Below, in pieces: positions 9,667 through 18,764 of a stretch of DNA of 43,703 nucleotides. The DNA is from Bacteroidales bacterium (lineage in GTDB: Bacteria; Bacteroidota; Bacteroidia; Bacteroidales; Muribaculaceae). Under the pieces are notes generated by a model. It worked only from the letters and a program-made list of their open reading frames with translations. It had not been told where the DNA came from and made no database searches. A program made the translations under genes and the position numbers. The stretch lies in the NCBI GenBank assembly GCA_004557385.1, contig SFEA01000015.1:1-43703 (forward strand), given 5' to 3'. The first letter of the stretch is position 1; the number at the start of each line of letters is the position of its first letter.

Positions 9667-9708
9667 CTAATCGTCAGCACGACAAAAATTTGTAAATCAT
9701 ACTGAACT

Positions 9709-12318
9709 GTGGCAAAGGAAATTGTAGAAACCCCGTTGATGAAACAATACATCGAGATGAAAGGCAAACATCCCGATGCAGTGCTGCTGTTTCGCGTTGG
9801 CGACTTCTACGAAACCTTTAGCGAAGATGCCATCACCGCCTCCGAAATTCTGGGCCTAACGCTCACGCGCCGCGCCAACGGTTCGAAGCAAAGCGTTGAG
9901 CTGGCAGGATTTCCACACCACGCCCTCGACACCTATCTGCCCAAGCTGGTGCGTGCCGGCAAGCGCGTGGCAATCTGCGAGCAGCTCGAAGACCCGAAAC
10001 TCACCAAAAAGCTGGTGAAACGCGGCATCACCGAGCTTGTCACTCCGGGCGTGTCGATTAACGACAACGTGCTCAACCTACGCGAAAACAACTTTCTGGC
10101 GGCAGTGCATTTTGGCAAGAAGATTTGCGGCGTGGCATTCCTCGACATCAGCACCGGCGAGTTTCTCACCGCCGAAGGCACCACCGACTATGTGGAGAAG
10201 CTGCTTGGCAACTTCGCACCGAAAGAGGTGCTGGTGGAGCGCGGCAAGCGCGAACTGTTCAACCAGTCGTTCAACTCCAACTATCTGACATTTGAGCTCG
10301 ACGACTGGATTTTCACTGAAGATACAGCCACCGACCGCCTGCTCAAGCACTTCGAGACACGCAACCTGAAAGGCTTTGGCATACACACCATGCACAGCGC
10401 CATCGTGGCGTCGGGAGCTATACTCTGCTACCTCGACATCACCCAGCACACCCACATAGGCCACATCACCTCGCTTGCGCGAATCGAAGCCGACCGATAT
10501 GTGCGCCTCGACAAGTTCACAATACGCAACCTCGAGCTAATCGACGCCATGAGCGAAGACGGCAAGAGCCTGCTGTCGGTAATCGACCACACGCTTTCGC
10601 CCATGGGCGCCCGCCTGATGCGCCGATGGATTCTGTTCCCGCTCAAGGATGTGGAGCAAATCAACCGCCGCCTGAGCGTGGTGGAATATTTTTTCAAGGA
10701 CGTTGACGGCCGCGAACTGCTCACCCGGCAGCTCGAAGCCATTGGCGACCTCGAGCGATTGGTGTCGAAAGTGGCTGTGGGACGAATCACGCCACGCGAA
10801 CTGGTGCAAATGCGCGCCGCACTCGCTGCCATCGAGCCCATCAAGGCAATGTGCTCGGCAAGCAACCACGAGGTGCTGCAAGGCATTGGCGAGCAGCTGA
10901 ATCTTTGCCAAATCATACGCGACCGCATTGAGCGCGAAATCAACCCCGACGCTCCAAACCTCATAGCCCGAGGCAACTTCATCCGCCCTGGCGTCGACAG
11001 CGAACTCGACGAACTGCGCCAAATTAGCCACTCCAGCAAGGACTTCCTGATGCAGATGCAGCAACACGAAAGCGAACGCACCGGCATTCCGAGCCTGAAA
11101 ATCGGGTTCAACAACGTGTTTGGCTACTACATTGAGGTGCGCAACACCCACAAGGAAAAGGTGCCGCAAGAGTGGATTCGCAAGCAGACGCTGGTGAGCG
11201 CCGAACGCTACATCACGCCCGAGCTGAAGGAATACGAGGAAAAAATTCTTGGCGCCGAAGAAAAAATTGCCGTCATCGAAAACCGCCTGTTCAACGAACT
11301 GGTGGCTGCCGTGACCGACTACATACCCGCCATTCAGCTCGACTCGAACCTGATTTCGCACCTCGACTGCATGCTGTCGTTCACCCGTGCGGCTATCGAA
11401 AACAAATACAACCGCCCCGAACTCAACACCTCGCTTAACATCGACATTGTGGAGGGACGGCATCCCGTGATTGAAAAACAACTGCCCATTAGCGAACGCT
11501 ATGTGAGCAACAGCATTCATCTGGGCAACGACGACCAGCAGATAATCATGATTACCGGCCCTAATATGTCGGGTAAATCGGCGCTGCTGCGTCAAACAGC
11601 CCTCATCGTACTCATGGCGCAGATTGGCTGCTTCGTGCCGGCACAATCAGCCAAGATAGGCATCGTCGACAAGATTTTCACCCGCGTGGGCGCCAGCGAC
11701 AACATCTCGCTCGGCGAATCCACATTCATGGTGGAAATGACCGAAGCCGCAAGCATACTCAACAACATCAGCGAGCGCAGCTTGGTGCTCTTCGACGAAC
11801 TGGGACGCGGCACCAGCACCTACGACGGCATTTCAATAGCCTGGTCGATTGTGGAATATCTGCACGAGCACAACCGTTTCCGCCCAAAAACCCTCTTTGC
11901 CACTCACTATCACGAACTTAACGAGATGGAAAAGACGTTCCATCGCATAGTGAATTACAACGTGTCGGTGAAAGAAATTGCCGGAAAGGTGATTTTTGTG
12001 CGCAAGTTGGTGAAAGGCGGCAGCGAACACAGCTTCGGCATTCATGTTGCAAAACTTGCCGGCATGCCGCAGGTGATTATCAAGCGTGCCGACCAAGTGC
12101 TCAAGCAGCTCGAGGAAGACCACTCTGCCGACATCAACCTGAGCAACGTGCAGCCCAAAACCGAAAGCGGCATGCAATTGTCGTTCTTCCAGCTCGACGA
12201 CCCGGTGCTCAGTCAGGTGCGCGACGAGATTCTGGGCGCCGACATCAACAACCTCACACCCGTTGAAGCCCTCAACAAACTCAACGAAATCAAGAAAATT
12301 CTAACCGGTAAAAACTGA
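9709..12318 (+). CDS. mutS: DNA mismatch repair protein MutS
   Basis: 869 residues, the normal size for MutS1, the ATPase that recognises mispairs and small loops and recruits MutL. The mismatch-reading Phe-X-Glu motif is in GDFYETF near residues 33-39. The lever/clamp region fills the middle (about 270-570). The ABC-type ATPase carries P-loop GPNMSGKS near residue 617 and Walker B with DELGRGTST near 694, followed by TLFATHYHEL. The C-terminus ends in the short domain ELDDPVLSQVRDEIL...LTPVEALNKLNEIKKIL. The start is GTG at 9709: it gives the standard N-terminus and lies about 40 nt downstream of a clear promoter. No SOS-like box is seen. Confidence 0.97.
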   Translation: MAKEIVETPLMKQYIEMKGKHPDAVLLFRVGDFYETFSEDAITASEILGLTLTRRANGSKQSVELAGFPHHALDTYLPKLVRAGKRVAICEQLEDPKLTKKLVKRGITELVTPGVSINDNVLNLRENNFLAAVHFGKKICGVAFLDISTGEFLTAEGTTDYVEKLLGNFAPKEVLVERGKRELFNQSFNSNYLTFELDDWIFTEDTATDRLLKHFETRNLKGFGIHTMHSAIVASGAILCYLDITQHTHIGHITSLARIEADRYVRLDKFTIRNLELIDAMSEDGKSLLSVIDHTLSPMGARLMRRWILFPLKDVEQINRRLSVVEYFFKDVDGRELLTRQLEAIGDLERLVSKVAVGRITPRELVQMRAALAAIEPIKAMCSASNHEVLQGIGEQLNLCQIIRDRIEREINPDAPNLIARGNFIRPGVDSELDELRQISHSSKDFLMQMQQHESERTGIPSLKIGFNNVFGYYIEVRNTHKEKVPQEWIRKQTLVSAERYITPELKEYEEKILGAEEKIAVIENRLFNELVAAVTDYIPAIQLDSNLISHLDCMLSFTRAAIENKYNRPELNTSLNIDIVEGRHPVIEKQLPISERYVSNSIHLGNDDQQIIMITGPNMSGKSALLRQTALIVLMAQIGCFVPAQSAKIGIVDKIFTRVGASDNISLGESTFMVEMTEAASILNNISERSLVLFDELGRGTSTYDGISIAWSIVEYLHEHNRFRPKTLFATHYHELNEMEKTFHRIVNYNVSVKEIAGKVIFVRKLVKGGSEHSFGIHVAKLAGMPQVIIKRADQVLKQLEEDHSADINLSNVQPKTESGMQLSFFQLDDPVLSQVRDEILGADINNLTPVEALNKLNEIKKILTGKN

Positions 12319-12386
12319 TTCAGAATTTACCCGTACATATATTCTCCACCAAAACCATTATTCACAAAACATTTAACTCTACTCTT

Positions 12387-13673
12387 ATGATACGAAAACT
12401 AATATTGCTAATTGCAGTCGCCACATCAGTGATGAGCATCAGCGCCAAGGGTGTCGACGTTGATTTCAACACCTATTTCACCAACCAGACCCTTCGCATC
12501 GATTATCAGTTCTATGGCGACGCAAAACAGCAAGGCATTATGCTCGACGGCTTGTCGAAAACCCACCTATGGGCAGGACGCCGCCACAACCTCGACAAGA
12601 TGCCTCTGCTTGGCAACGGTCAGCTGGTGATGAAAGACGCCGCCACGGGCAAGGTGATTTATCAGACATCGTTCTCGTCGCTGTTTGTTGAATGGATAGC
12701 CACCGACGAAGCCAAAACCACCCCACGCTCGTTTGAACACACCGTGCTCATGCCCATGCCGCAGAAGCCCGTTGAGATAACCACCACGCTCATCAACGCA
12801 TCACTAAAAACCACCGCAACATACACCCACAAAGTAGACCCTGCCGACATTCTCATACGCAAAATCACACGCAACCCCGAACTCGACTATCGCTATGTGC
12901 ACAAAGGCGGCAGCGTTGAACGCTGCATCGACGTGGTGATTCTGGGCGAAGGCTATTCGCAAGCCGAGCGCAACCTGTTCTACAGCGATGCCGAAGCCAC
13001 CCGCGACGCCCTGTTCACCCACGAGCCATTCAGCAGCCGGCGCGCCGAGTTCAACATCGTGGCTGTGTTCACCCCGTCGCGCGACAGCGGCTTGAGCATA
13101 CCCCGCCTGGGCGAATGGCGCGACACCGCTTTCGGCTCGCACTTCAGCACATTCTATAGCGACCGCTATCTCACCACCTCGCGCGTGAAAAGCATACACG
13201 ACGCCATTGCCGGAGTGCTCTACGAGCACATCATCATCCTTGCCAACACCAACGAATATGGCGGCGGCGGAATCTACAACGACTACACCCTCACCACTGC
13301 CCACAACCCCAAGTTTGCCCCTGTGGTAGTGCACGAATTCGGTCACAGCTTTGGCGGACTTGCCGACGAATACACCTACGGCGACCCCGAAACCTACGAC
13401 ACCAACGTGGAACCGTGGGAGCAAAACATCACCTCGATGAAAAATTTCAAGAGCAAATGGGCTGATATGGTGAAGAAGGGCACTCCCGTGCCAACTCCCG
13501 CCACCGAGCAATATCAAGACTCAACAGTGGGTGCTTTTGAAGGCGCCGGCTACAACGAAACCGGCTTATATCGCCCCTGCTTAAACTGCCGCATGCGCAC
13601 CAACGACGCCCCTGCATTCTGCCCCGTTTGTCAGCGAGCCATTGCACGCATAATCGACTTCTACACAAAGTAG
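12387..13673 (+). CDS. Secreted M64-family metallopeptidase (IgA peptidase-like)
   Basis: A 428-residue exported protein with a signal peptide at residues 1-20 (hydrophobic core, cut near ISA-K). An N-terminal M64_N-like beta domain (about 25-160) precedes the peptidase domain. The zinc site is HEFGHSFGGLADEY near residue 315: two histidines, the catalytic glutamate and a downstream acidic ligand, as in peptidase family M64, named for a Clostridium ramosum IgA1 protease. A late cysteine cluster (CLNC ... CPVC) lies near residues 395-415. The substrate in this organism is unknown; IgA cleavage should not be assumed from family membership. It starts 68 bp after mutS, has no obvious promoter of its own, and is closed by a strong terminator at 13738-13770. 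Confidence 0.88.
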   Translation: MIRKLILLIAVATSVMSISAKGVDVDFNTYFTNQTLRIDYQFYGDAKQQGIMLDGLSKTHLWAGRRHNLDKMPLLGNGQLVMKDAATGKVIYQTSFSSLFVEWIATDEAKTTPRSFEHTVLMPMPQKPVEITTTLINASLKTTATYTHKVDPADILIRKITRNPELDYRYVHKGGSVERCIDVVILGEGYSQAERNLFYSDAEATRDALFTHEPFSSRRAEFNIVAVFTPSRDSGLSIPRLGEWRDTAFGSHFSTFYSDRYLTTSRVKSIHDAIAGVLYEHIIILANTNEYGGGGIYNDYTLTTAHNPKFAPVVVHEFGHSFGGLADEYTYGDPETYDTNVEPWEQNITSMKNFKSKWADMVKKGTPVPTPATEQYQDSTVGAFEGAGYNETGLYRPCLNCRMRTNDAPAFCPVCQRAIARIIDFYTK

Positions 13674-13737
13674 TTGAGACATCACGACAATAGGCTATAC
13701 AAATTGTCGAAGTAATATATATGTAACACATATCTCT

Positions 13738-13773
13738 AAAGTGCAACAAAATTGGTTTTTGTTGCACTTTTTT
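13738..13773 (+). terminator. Terminator after the M64 peptidase
   Basis: A perfect 14-bp stem (AAAGTGCAACAAAA at 13738-13751, complement at 13757-13770) with a 5-nt loop, running into a T tract. It lies 64 bp past the peptidase stop. The A/T content at both feet could let it act in both directions. Confidence 0.85.
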
Positions 13774-13806
13774 CATTGAATATGCACAATTTGTCGATTT
13801 GTTTCG

Positions 13807-13814
13807 TACTTTTG
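13807..13814 (+). promoter_or_regulatory. -7 box ahead of the histidine kinase remnant
   Basis: TACTTTTG matches the Bacteroidota -7 consensus TAnnTTTG, 16 bp before the ATG at 13831. No -33 box at proper spacing. The promoter appears to have outlived its gene. Confidence 0.45.
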
Positions 13815-13830
13815 CCGCAAAATCAATTAT

Positions 13831-14123
13831 TATGCAAAGATGTGACCTAATTCGACCCGCCGTGATGGTTCTGCTTATTGTAATAAGCGGATTAGGTTCA
13901 TTCATATATGCACAAAACAACCCCTACAAAATAAAAGACTCGCTGTATGAGCTCTACGAATTGGGCTTTAACAACATCTCCAACGAGGTTAGACTCGTTT
14001 GTGCAAGGCACCGGATTGGGGCTTAACATCTGCCGAATAATTGCCGACCAAATGCACGGCACAGTGAAAGTGGACACTACATACACCGCCGGAGCTCGCC
14101 TAGTATTTTCAATTCCGCTGTAA
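13831..14123 (+). pseudogene. Sensor histidine kinase with large internal deletion (two ends fused out of frame)
   Basis: The first ~46 codons encode a signal peptide ending in IYAQ and then NNPYKIKDSLYELYELGFN, the usual start of Bacteroidota TPR-type sensor kinases. A little after this the frame stops being sensible, while the third frame from about 13983 to the TAA at 14121-14123 reads TRLDSFVQGTGLGLNICR and then IIADQMHGTVKV, which is the G2 box and C-terminus of a HATPase_c kinase domain. The whole sensor, DHp and most of the ATPase core are missing. The upstream frame runs through the junction to a stop at about 14026. This is best explained as an internal deletion of more than a kilobase leaving the two ends. 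A short product from the 5' half could still be made, but kinase activity is impossible. Confidence 0.8.
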
Positions 14124-14136
14124 CAGTTTGGCTTTA

Positions 14137-14167
14137 TTGCACAAAAGGAACTTTTTTGCTACTTTTG
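14137..14167 (+). promoter_or_regulatory. Promoter of the NPCBM glycoside hydrolase gene
   Basis: -33 TTG at 14137-14139, a 20-bp spacer, and -7 TACTTTTG at 14160-14167. It gives a leader of ~35 nt to the ATG at 14208. It lies just past the stop of the kinase remnant. Confidence 0.7.
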
Positions 14168-14207
14168 CAAACACTAAAACTCATATAAACAAAATTTATC
14201 CTCATTG

Positions 14208-17021
14208 ATGAAATACAAATTCTTTTCGCTTGCAATAATCCTATCATCGGCAATTATTGCACCCGCAGCCGCTCAGCAGCAAGTGAGCCTAACAAGGCTG
14301 CAGACCGAAAACATCCGTCAAGACTACGGCAAGGCACTTGTCGGCAGCTCTGTCACGGGCGAACCGGCAAGCGTGAAATCAATTAAATACACCAACGTGA
14401 TTGGCACCCATGCCAACAGCGTGATGAAAATCGACCTCAAAGGCGATGCCATAACTCTCACCGCCAAAGTTGGCGTGAGCGACTCACGCATCAATCTCAA
14501 GGACAAAACACTCACTGCACAGACCCTCACCGACGGCACAAAAATGTATTTCCGCAATGGCGAGAAAAGGCAATTTGTGGCGTTGCCAAGCAACAACGGA
14601 CGCCTTGAAAAGGGTAGTGTGACATTCATCATCAAAGGCAATGGCAAAGAACTGTTCAACAGCGGCATCATGAAAGCCGGCGACGCTGCCAAGCCCGTAG
14701 AACTGAGTCTGAAGGGAATTGACTTGCTCGAAATGATTGTTGACGACGGTGGCGACGGCGCCAGCGGCGACGCGGCCCTGTGGATTGACCCCGTAATCAC
14801 CTACAACAAAAAGCAACCTGAATGTGTTGCTGCCGACATGGTGGGCAAGGGTCCGGAGATGACTGCCAAGACCATCAAAGCGCTGCAAAACAAAATAAAA
14901 GCGCTGCCGGTGTACACAGCCACCACATCATGGCGCACGCCGTTCGACTGGCTCGTTACTCCACAGCAATCGAAAGCCGAAATCTATTCCACCCCCGACG
15001 GCAAAGGCATTGTCATAGCTAATCCGATGGTAGCTCGCACTCTGCGCATTATGCCTAACCTTGCCACCACCAACATCATCAACCGAATGACCGGCGAAAG
15101 CATGCTACGCGCCGTGAGCGACGAAGGCCGCATAACCCTCGACGGCCACGAATACCTCATTGGCGGATTGACAGGTCAACCCGAACGTGCATATATCAAA
15201 GAAGAATGGCTCGACAAACTCACCACCATACCCGGCTCGTTCCTCGTGGAAGACTTCACCATACAGCCACTGTCGGGCACCCTCGACTGGAAAGTGACCC
15301 GCTGGGCGCTGAACAAACAAGCCGAAACCGGCAAAGAAGTGGTGTTCACCCTGCGCGGACAAAACGAGCTGCAACAGGTGGTGATTAAGCTGCACATAGC
15401 GGTGTTCGACCACCTGCCCATCATAAAAAAGCGCTTCGAACTCATCAACAACACCGGCGCGCCCATCAATGTGGACAGCTTCAAGCTCGAATATCTTGCC
15501 ATGAGCGAACCTGAGTCGCCTTCGGGTGGCAACCCTGCCACATTCATGCTTCCTAACATACACGTGGAAAGCGACTTCAACTGCGGCGGCTCATTCACCG
15601 AGAAAGAAACCGACATCACCGAACATTGGGTAACCGACCCGCTTTACACCTCGCAACGCAACTATGCCATGGTCACTCCATGCATCCTCGACGTGTCGCT
15701 GGCTGTGGGTCCCGACCAAAACATAGCCAACAACGGCACTTTCAAGTCGTTCAGCGTCTACGAAATGCCTTACGACAGCTATGACCGCGAACGCAAAGGC
15801 TTATTCAATCGCCGCATGCAACGCGCCATTGCGCCTTGGGCTTCGCAGAACCCGATATTCATGCACCTCACAAGCACAAAGCCCGAAACCGTGAAGCAAG
15901 CCATCGACCAATGCGCCGAGTGCGGCTACGAAATGGTTATACTGAGCTTCGGCTCGGGATTGAATGCCGAGGACATCTCCGACGAAAACATTGCCAAATA
16001 CAAGGAATTTGTTGATTATGCCCACTCCAAAGGCATCGAAATGGGCTGCTACTCGCTGCTCGCCAGCCGCTGGATTAGCGACGAAGTGGACTGCATAAAC
16101 CCCAAGACCGGCAAACGCGGCGGAATGACCTTTGGCAGCTCGCCATGCCTGTGCAGCGATTGGGGATATGAATATTTCGACAATATTCGCACCTTCTTCA
16201 CCCGCACCGGAATGACATGCTTCGAGCACGACGGCTCATATCCGGGCGACGTGTGCGCATCAACCACTCACACACATCACAAAGGGCTGGGAGACTCGCA
16301 GTGGAACCAGTTTATGAAAATCACCGAACTCTACCACTGGATGTGCGCCAACGGCATATACATCAACGTGCCCGACTACTACTTCCTCAACGGCTCCACC
16401 AAGGTGTCGATTGGCTACCGCGAAACCAACTGGTCGTTGCCTCGCGACCGCCAGCTCATTCACACCCGTCAACTCAATTACGACTGCACCTGGGAGCGCA
16501 TACCATCGTCGCTGTGGAGCTTCGTGCCGCTGGTTGAATATCACGGCGGAGGCAAGGAAGCCACCCTCGAGCCGCTTAGCGAACACCTCTACGAATATCG
16601 CACACTGATGTATCAAAACTATGGAGCAGGCGTGCAGGCATGCTATCGCGGTCCGCGACTCTACGACACCCCCGAAACCAAGCAAACCGTGATTGAGGTG
16701 ATTAACTGGTATAAGAAATATCGCGAAATACTCAATAGCGACATAATTCACCTGCGCAAACCCGACGCTCAAGACTGGGACGGCATTATGCACGTCAACC
16801 CTGAGCTTCGCGAAAAAGCGCTTGCTATGGTTTTCAACCCAACCGATAAAGATATTGTGCGCACCATCGACCTTCCTCTATACTACACCGGTCTGACCGC
16901 CAAGGCATCGATTCGCGAACAAGAGGGCACAGCCAAAACCTATGCGCTCACAGCCGACGGCAAGGCTCGCATCACCCTCACCATACCGGCCCGCGGATTC
17001 ACCTGGCTTGTGGTGGAATAG
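14208..17021 (+). CDS. Secreted NPCBM-domain TIM-barrel glycoside hydrolase (alpha-galactosidase-like)
   Basis: 937 residues with a signal peptide at 1-22 (cut near AAA-Q). The N-terminal ~160 residues resemble an NPCBM carbohydrate-binding beta-sandwich (DGTKMYFRNGEKRQFVALP, LWIDPV). A large beta domain follows (about 220-500), then a TIM barrel from about 540 (MVILSFGSGLN, SKGIEMGCYSLL, TCFEHDGSYPGD near 673), and a C-terminal beta domain ending in GFTWLVVE. The domain order and the HDG strand end resemble clan GH-D-like (GH36/27-type) enzymes, with Asp in HDG a possible catalytic residue; I cannot place it in a numbered family. It probably acts in the periplasm or at the surface on plant or host glycans. 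ATG at 14208 preferred over TTG at 14205. No Sus pair nearby. A hairpin follows at 17055. Confidence 0.7.
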   Translation: MKYKFFSLAIILSSAIIAPAAAQQQVSLTRLQTENIRQDYGKALVGSSVTGEPASVKSIKYTNVIGTHANSVMKIDLKGDAITLTAKVGVSDSRINLKDKTLTAQTLTDGTKMYFRNGEKRQFVALPSNNGRLEKGSVTFIIKGNGKELFNSGIMKAGDAAKPVELSLKGIDLLEMIVDDGGDGASGDAALWIDPVITYNKKQPECVAADMVGKGPEMTAKTIKALQNKIKALPVYTATTSWRTPFDWLVTPQQSKAEIYSTPDGKGIVIANPMVARTLRIMPNLATTNIINRMTGESMLRAVSDEGRITLDGHEYLIGGLTGQPERAYIKEEWLDKLTTIPGSFLVEDFTIQPLSGTLDWKVTRWALNKQAETGKEVVFTLRGQNELQQVVIKLHIAVFDHLPIIKKRFELINNTGAPINVDSFKLEYLAMSEPESPSGGNPATFMLPNIHVESDFNCGGSFTEKETDITEHWVTDPLYTSQRNYAMVTPCILDVSLAVGPDQNIANNGTFKSFSVYEMPYDSYDRERKGLFNRRMQRAIAPWASQNPIFMHLTSTKPETVKQAIDQCAECGYEMVILSFGSGLNAEDISDENIAKYKEFVDYAHSKGIEMGCYSLLASRWISDEVDCINPKTGKRGGMTFGSSPCLCSDWGYEYFDNIRTFFTRTGMTCFEHDGSYPGDVCASTTHTHHKGLGDSQWNQFMKITELYHWMCANGIYINVPDYYFLNGSTKVSIGYRETNWSLPRDRQLIHTRQLNYDCTWERIPSSLWSFVPLVEYHGGGKEATLEPLSEHLYEYRTLMYQNYGAGVQACYRGPRLYDTPETKQTVIEVINWYKKYREILNSDIIHLRKPDAQDWDGIMHVNPELREKALAMVFNPTDKDIVRTIDLPLYYTGLTAKASIREQEGTAKTYALTADGKARITLTIPARGFTWLVVE

Positions 17022-17054
17022 CATTGCGCTGAAACATCAGCACACTTCATGACA

Positions 17055-17098
17055 CACGGGGCTGTGTTGCAACCATGCAGTTGCGATACAGCCCCGTG
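17055..17098 (+). terminator. Terminator-like hairpin after the glycoside hydrolase
   Basis: A perfect 11-bp stem CACGGGGCTGT / ACAGCCCCGTG (17055-17065 and 17088-17098) with an inner loop that itself contains GTTGCAAC. No long T tract follows, so termination may be factor-assisted. It shares the CACGGGGC core with the hairpin at 5379. Confidence 0.65.
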
Positions 17099-17130
17099 CT
17101 ATGCTTTAAGTGCATTCTCATATAGGCATA

Positions 17131-17197
17131 AAAAAAATTGATTGTCTCCCGACAATCAACCTTTATTAACCTTAAATCTAATACCATGAAAAACACG
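17131..17197 (-). ncRNA. Candidate minus-strand small RNA (~65 nt)
   Basis: On the minus strand a full -7 box TACCTTTG (17208 to 17201) is followed about 45 nt later by a perfect 9-bp stem (TTGATTGTC at 17138-17146, GACAATCAA at 17151-17159; tetraloop GGGA on the minus strand) and then a run of seven T on that strand (17137 to 17131). No gene on the minus strand explains a terminator here; the nearest minus gene begins past 19 kb. The simplest reading is a transcript of roughly 65 nt starting near 17197. Its body contains ATGGTATTAGATTTAAGG, which could also encode a very short peptide, but no homolog is claimed. No -33 box at proper spacing is visible. Confidence 0.45.
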
Positions 17198-17200
17198 ATG

Positions 17201-17232
17201 CAAAGGTATAACTTTTATGTTATAAAACATAA
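17201..17232 (-). promoter_or_regulatory. -7 box and inverted repeat ahead of the candidate small RNA
   Basis: TACCTTTG on the minus strand at 17208-17201. Immediately upstream is an inverted repeat TTATGTT (17215-17221) / AACATAA (17226-17232) with a 4-nt gap, placed where a regulator would contact the promoter. A role is inferred from position only. Confidence 0.4.
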
Positions 17233-17405
17233 TTATAAAGCAAGAAAAACAATTTACTTAACACTATTTAACCTTTAAGCCCGTTTCTGACGCAATTCCT
17301 TGCCCAAATAGCACTACCTTTGCAGATGGATAGGCAACAACAACGATTTCTATTTGATTAATATTCACATTTATGAGCAATAAAGTTGCCCACAAGATTT
17401 ATTCC

Positions 17406-17437
17406 TTTGCAATGTCGGAAGATAATTATTATATTTG
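17406..17437 (+). promoter_or_regulatory. recA promoter (-33/-7)
   Basis: -33 TTTG at 17406-17409, a 20-bp spacer, -7 TATATTTG at 17430-17437. The predicted leader to the ATG at 17516 is ~75 nt. A second -7-like box TACCTTTG at 17315-17322 lies further upstream. No Gram-positive or Gammaproteobacterial LexA box is visible. Confidence 0.75.
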
Positions 17438-17515
17438 TAAGGAAATAAATTGGCATTAAAGCCAGTGACCCAAATAGAGATAATTAAATTATCGACAAAG
17501 TAACTGAATATACTA

Positions 17516-18610
17516 ATGAAAAAAAGCATAAACGATATGTCGAAAGAATTGGAATTTGACGGCGAACTCGACACACAGAGTGGCGCACAACAGCCCAAAC
17601 GCGTGCCAGTATCGGCTGAAAAGCTGAAGGCGCTGCAAGTGGCTATGGACAAGATTGACAAGAACTACGGCCGCGGCTCGATTATGAAACTCGGCGACGA
17701 CAAAGTGGAAGAAGTGGATGTAATTCCAACCGGCTCGATAGCGCTCAACAACGCGCTCGGTGTGGGCGGATATCCACGTGGACGAATAATTGAAATCTAT
17801 GGCCCGGAATCGTCGGGTAAAACCACGCTCGCCATACACGCCATTGCCGAAGCGCAAAAGCAAGGCGGCATAGCTGCCATTATCGACGCCGAGCACGCCT
17901 TCGACCGCTTCTATGCCGAACGCCTTGGCGTGGATGTGAACAGCCTGCTCATTGCCCAGCCCGACTGCGGCGAACAGGCGCTGGAAATTGCCGACCAGCT
18001 CATTCGCAGCTCCGCCATCGACATAATCGTTATCGACTCGGTGGCTGCACTCACCCCGAAGGCTGAAATCGAGGGCGAGATGGGCGACAGCAAGATGGGT
18101 CTGCAAGCTCGCCTCATGAGCCAAGCGCTGCGCAAAATCACCGCTACAATATCGAAAACCAACACCTGCTGCATATTCATCAACCAGCTTCGCGAAAAGA
18201 TTGGCGTGATGTTCGGCAACCCCGAAACCACCACCGGCGGTAACGCCCTCAAGTTCTATAGCTCGGTGCGCCTCGACATTCGCCGCATCGGTCAGCTGAA
18301 AAACGGTGAAGATGTGATTGGCAACTCCACCCGCGTGAAAGTGGTGAAGAACAAGGTGGCACCGCCATTCCGCAAGGCTGAATTCGAGATTATGTTCGGC
18401 GAAGGCATCTCGCACACTGGCGAAATAGTTGACCTCGGCGTGCAATACGGAATCATCAAAAAGAGCGGCAGCTGGTTCTCTTACGGCGACAGCAAACTCG
18501 GTCAGGGCCGCGATTCGGTGAAGCAAATCATCGGCGACAACCCCGAACTTGCCGACGAGCTCGAGACAAAAATTTTCGCCGCCATGCAAGGCAATCCCGA
18601 CAAAGAATAA
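17516..18610 (+). CDS. recA: Recombinase RecA
   Basis: 364 residues, normal for RecA, which forms the ATP-dependent filament for strand exchange in recombinational repair. Walker A is GPESSGKT at residues 96-103, Walker B sits in IDIIVIDSVAAL, the strand-exchange loop region contains EGEMGDSKMGLQARLMSQALRK, and the L2-side motif NQLREKIGVMFGNPETTTGG is intact. The N-terminal extension (about residues 1-35) is acidic and Gln-rich. ATG at 17516 is used; ATG at 17537 is an in-frame alternative. It is monocistronic with its own promoter and a strong terminator. Confidence 0.97.
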   Translation: MKKSINDMSKELEFDGELDTQSGAQQPKRVPVSAEKLKALQVAMDKIDKNYGRGSIMKLGDDKVEEVDVIPTGSIALNNALGVGGYPRGRIIEIYGPESSGKTTLAIHAIAEAQKQGGIAAIIDAEHAFDRFYAERLGVDVNSLLIAQPDCGEQALEIADQLIRSSAIDIIVIDSVAALTPKAEIEGEMGDSKMGLQARLMSQALRKITATISKTNTCCIFINQLREKIGVMFGNPETTTGGNALKFYSSVRLDIRRIGQLKNGEDVIGNSTRVKVVKNKVAPPFRKAEFEIMFGEGISHTGEIVDLGVQYGIIKKSGSWFSYGDSKLGQGRDSVKQIIGDNPELADELETKIFAAMQGNPDKE

Positions 18611-18628
18611 TAATAGCAATCATACCGG

Positions 18629-18661
18629 GGGCTGCATCTCTCTTGGGGTGCAGCCCTTTTT
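18629..18661 (+). terminator. recA terminator
   Basis: Stem GGGCTGCA (18629-18636) / TGCAGCCC (18649-18656), 12-nt loop, followed by five T. It lies 18 bp after the recA stop. Confidence 0.9.
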
Positions 18662-18764
18662 GCGTGTATTATGCTTGGATTATGCCATCTCGTCGAAATG
18701 AGGTGGTGGGGGATAGCTGTGTCGGTAATATCTCTGGCAATCAAGCTTTTGCAGCCTTGGGAGG

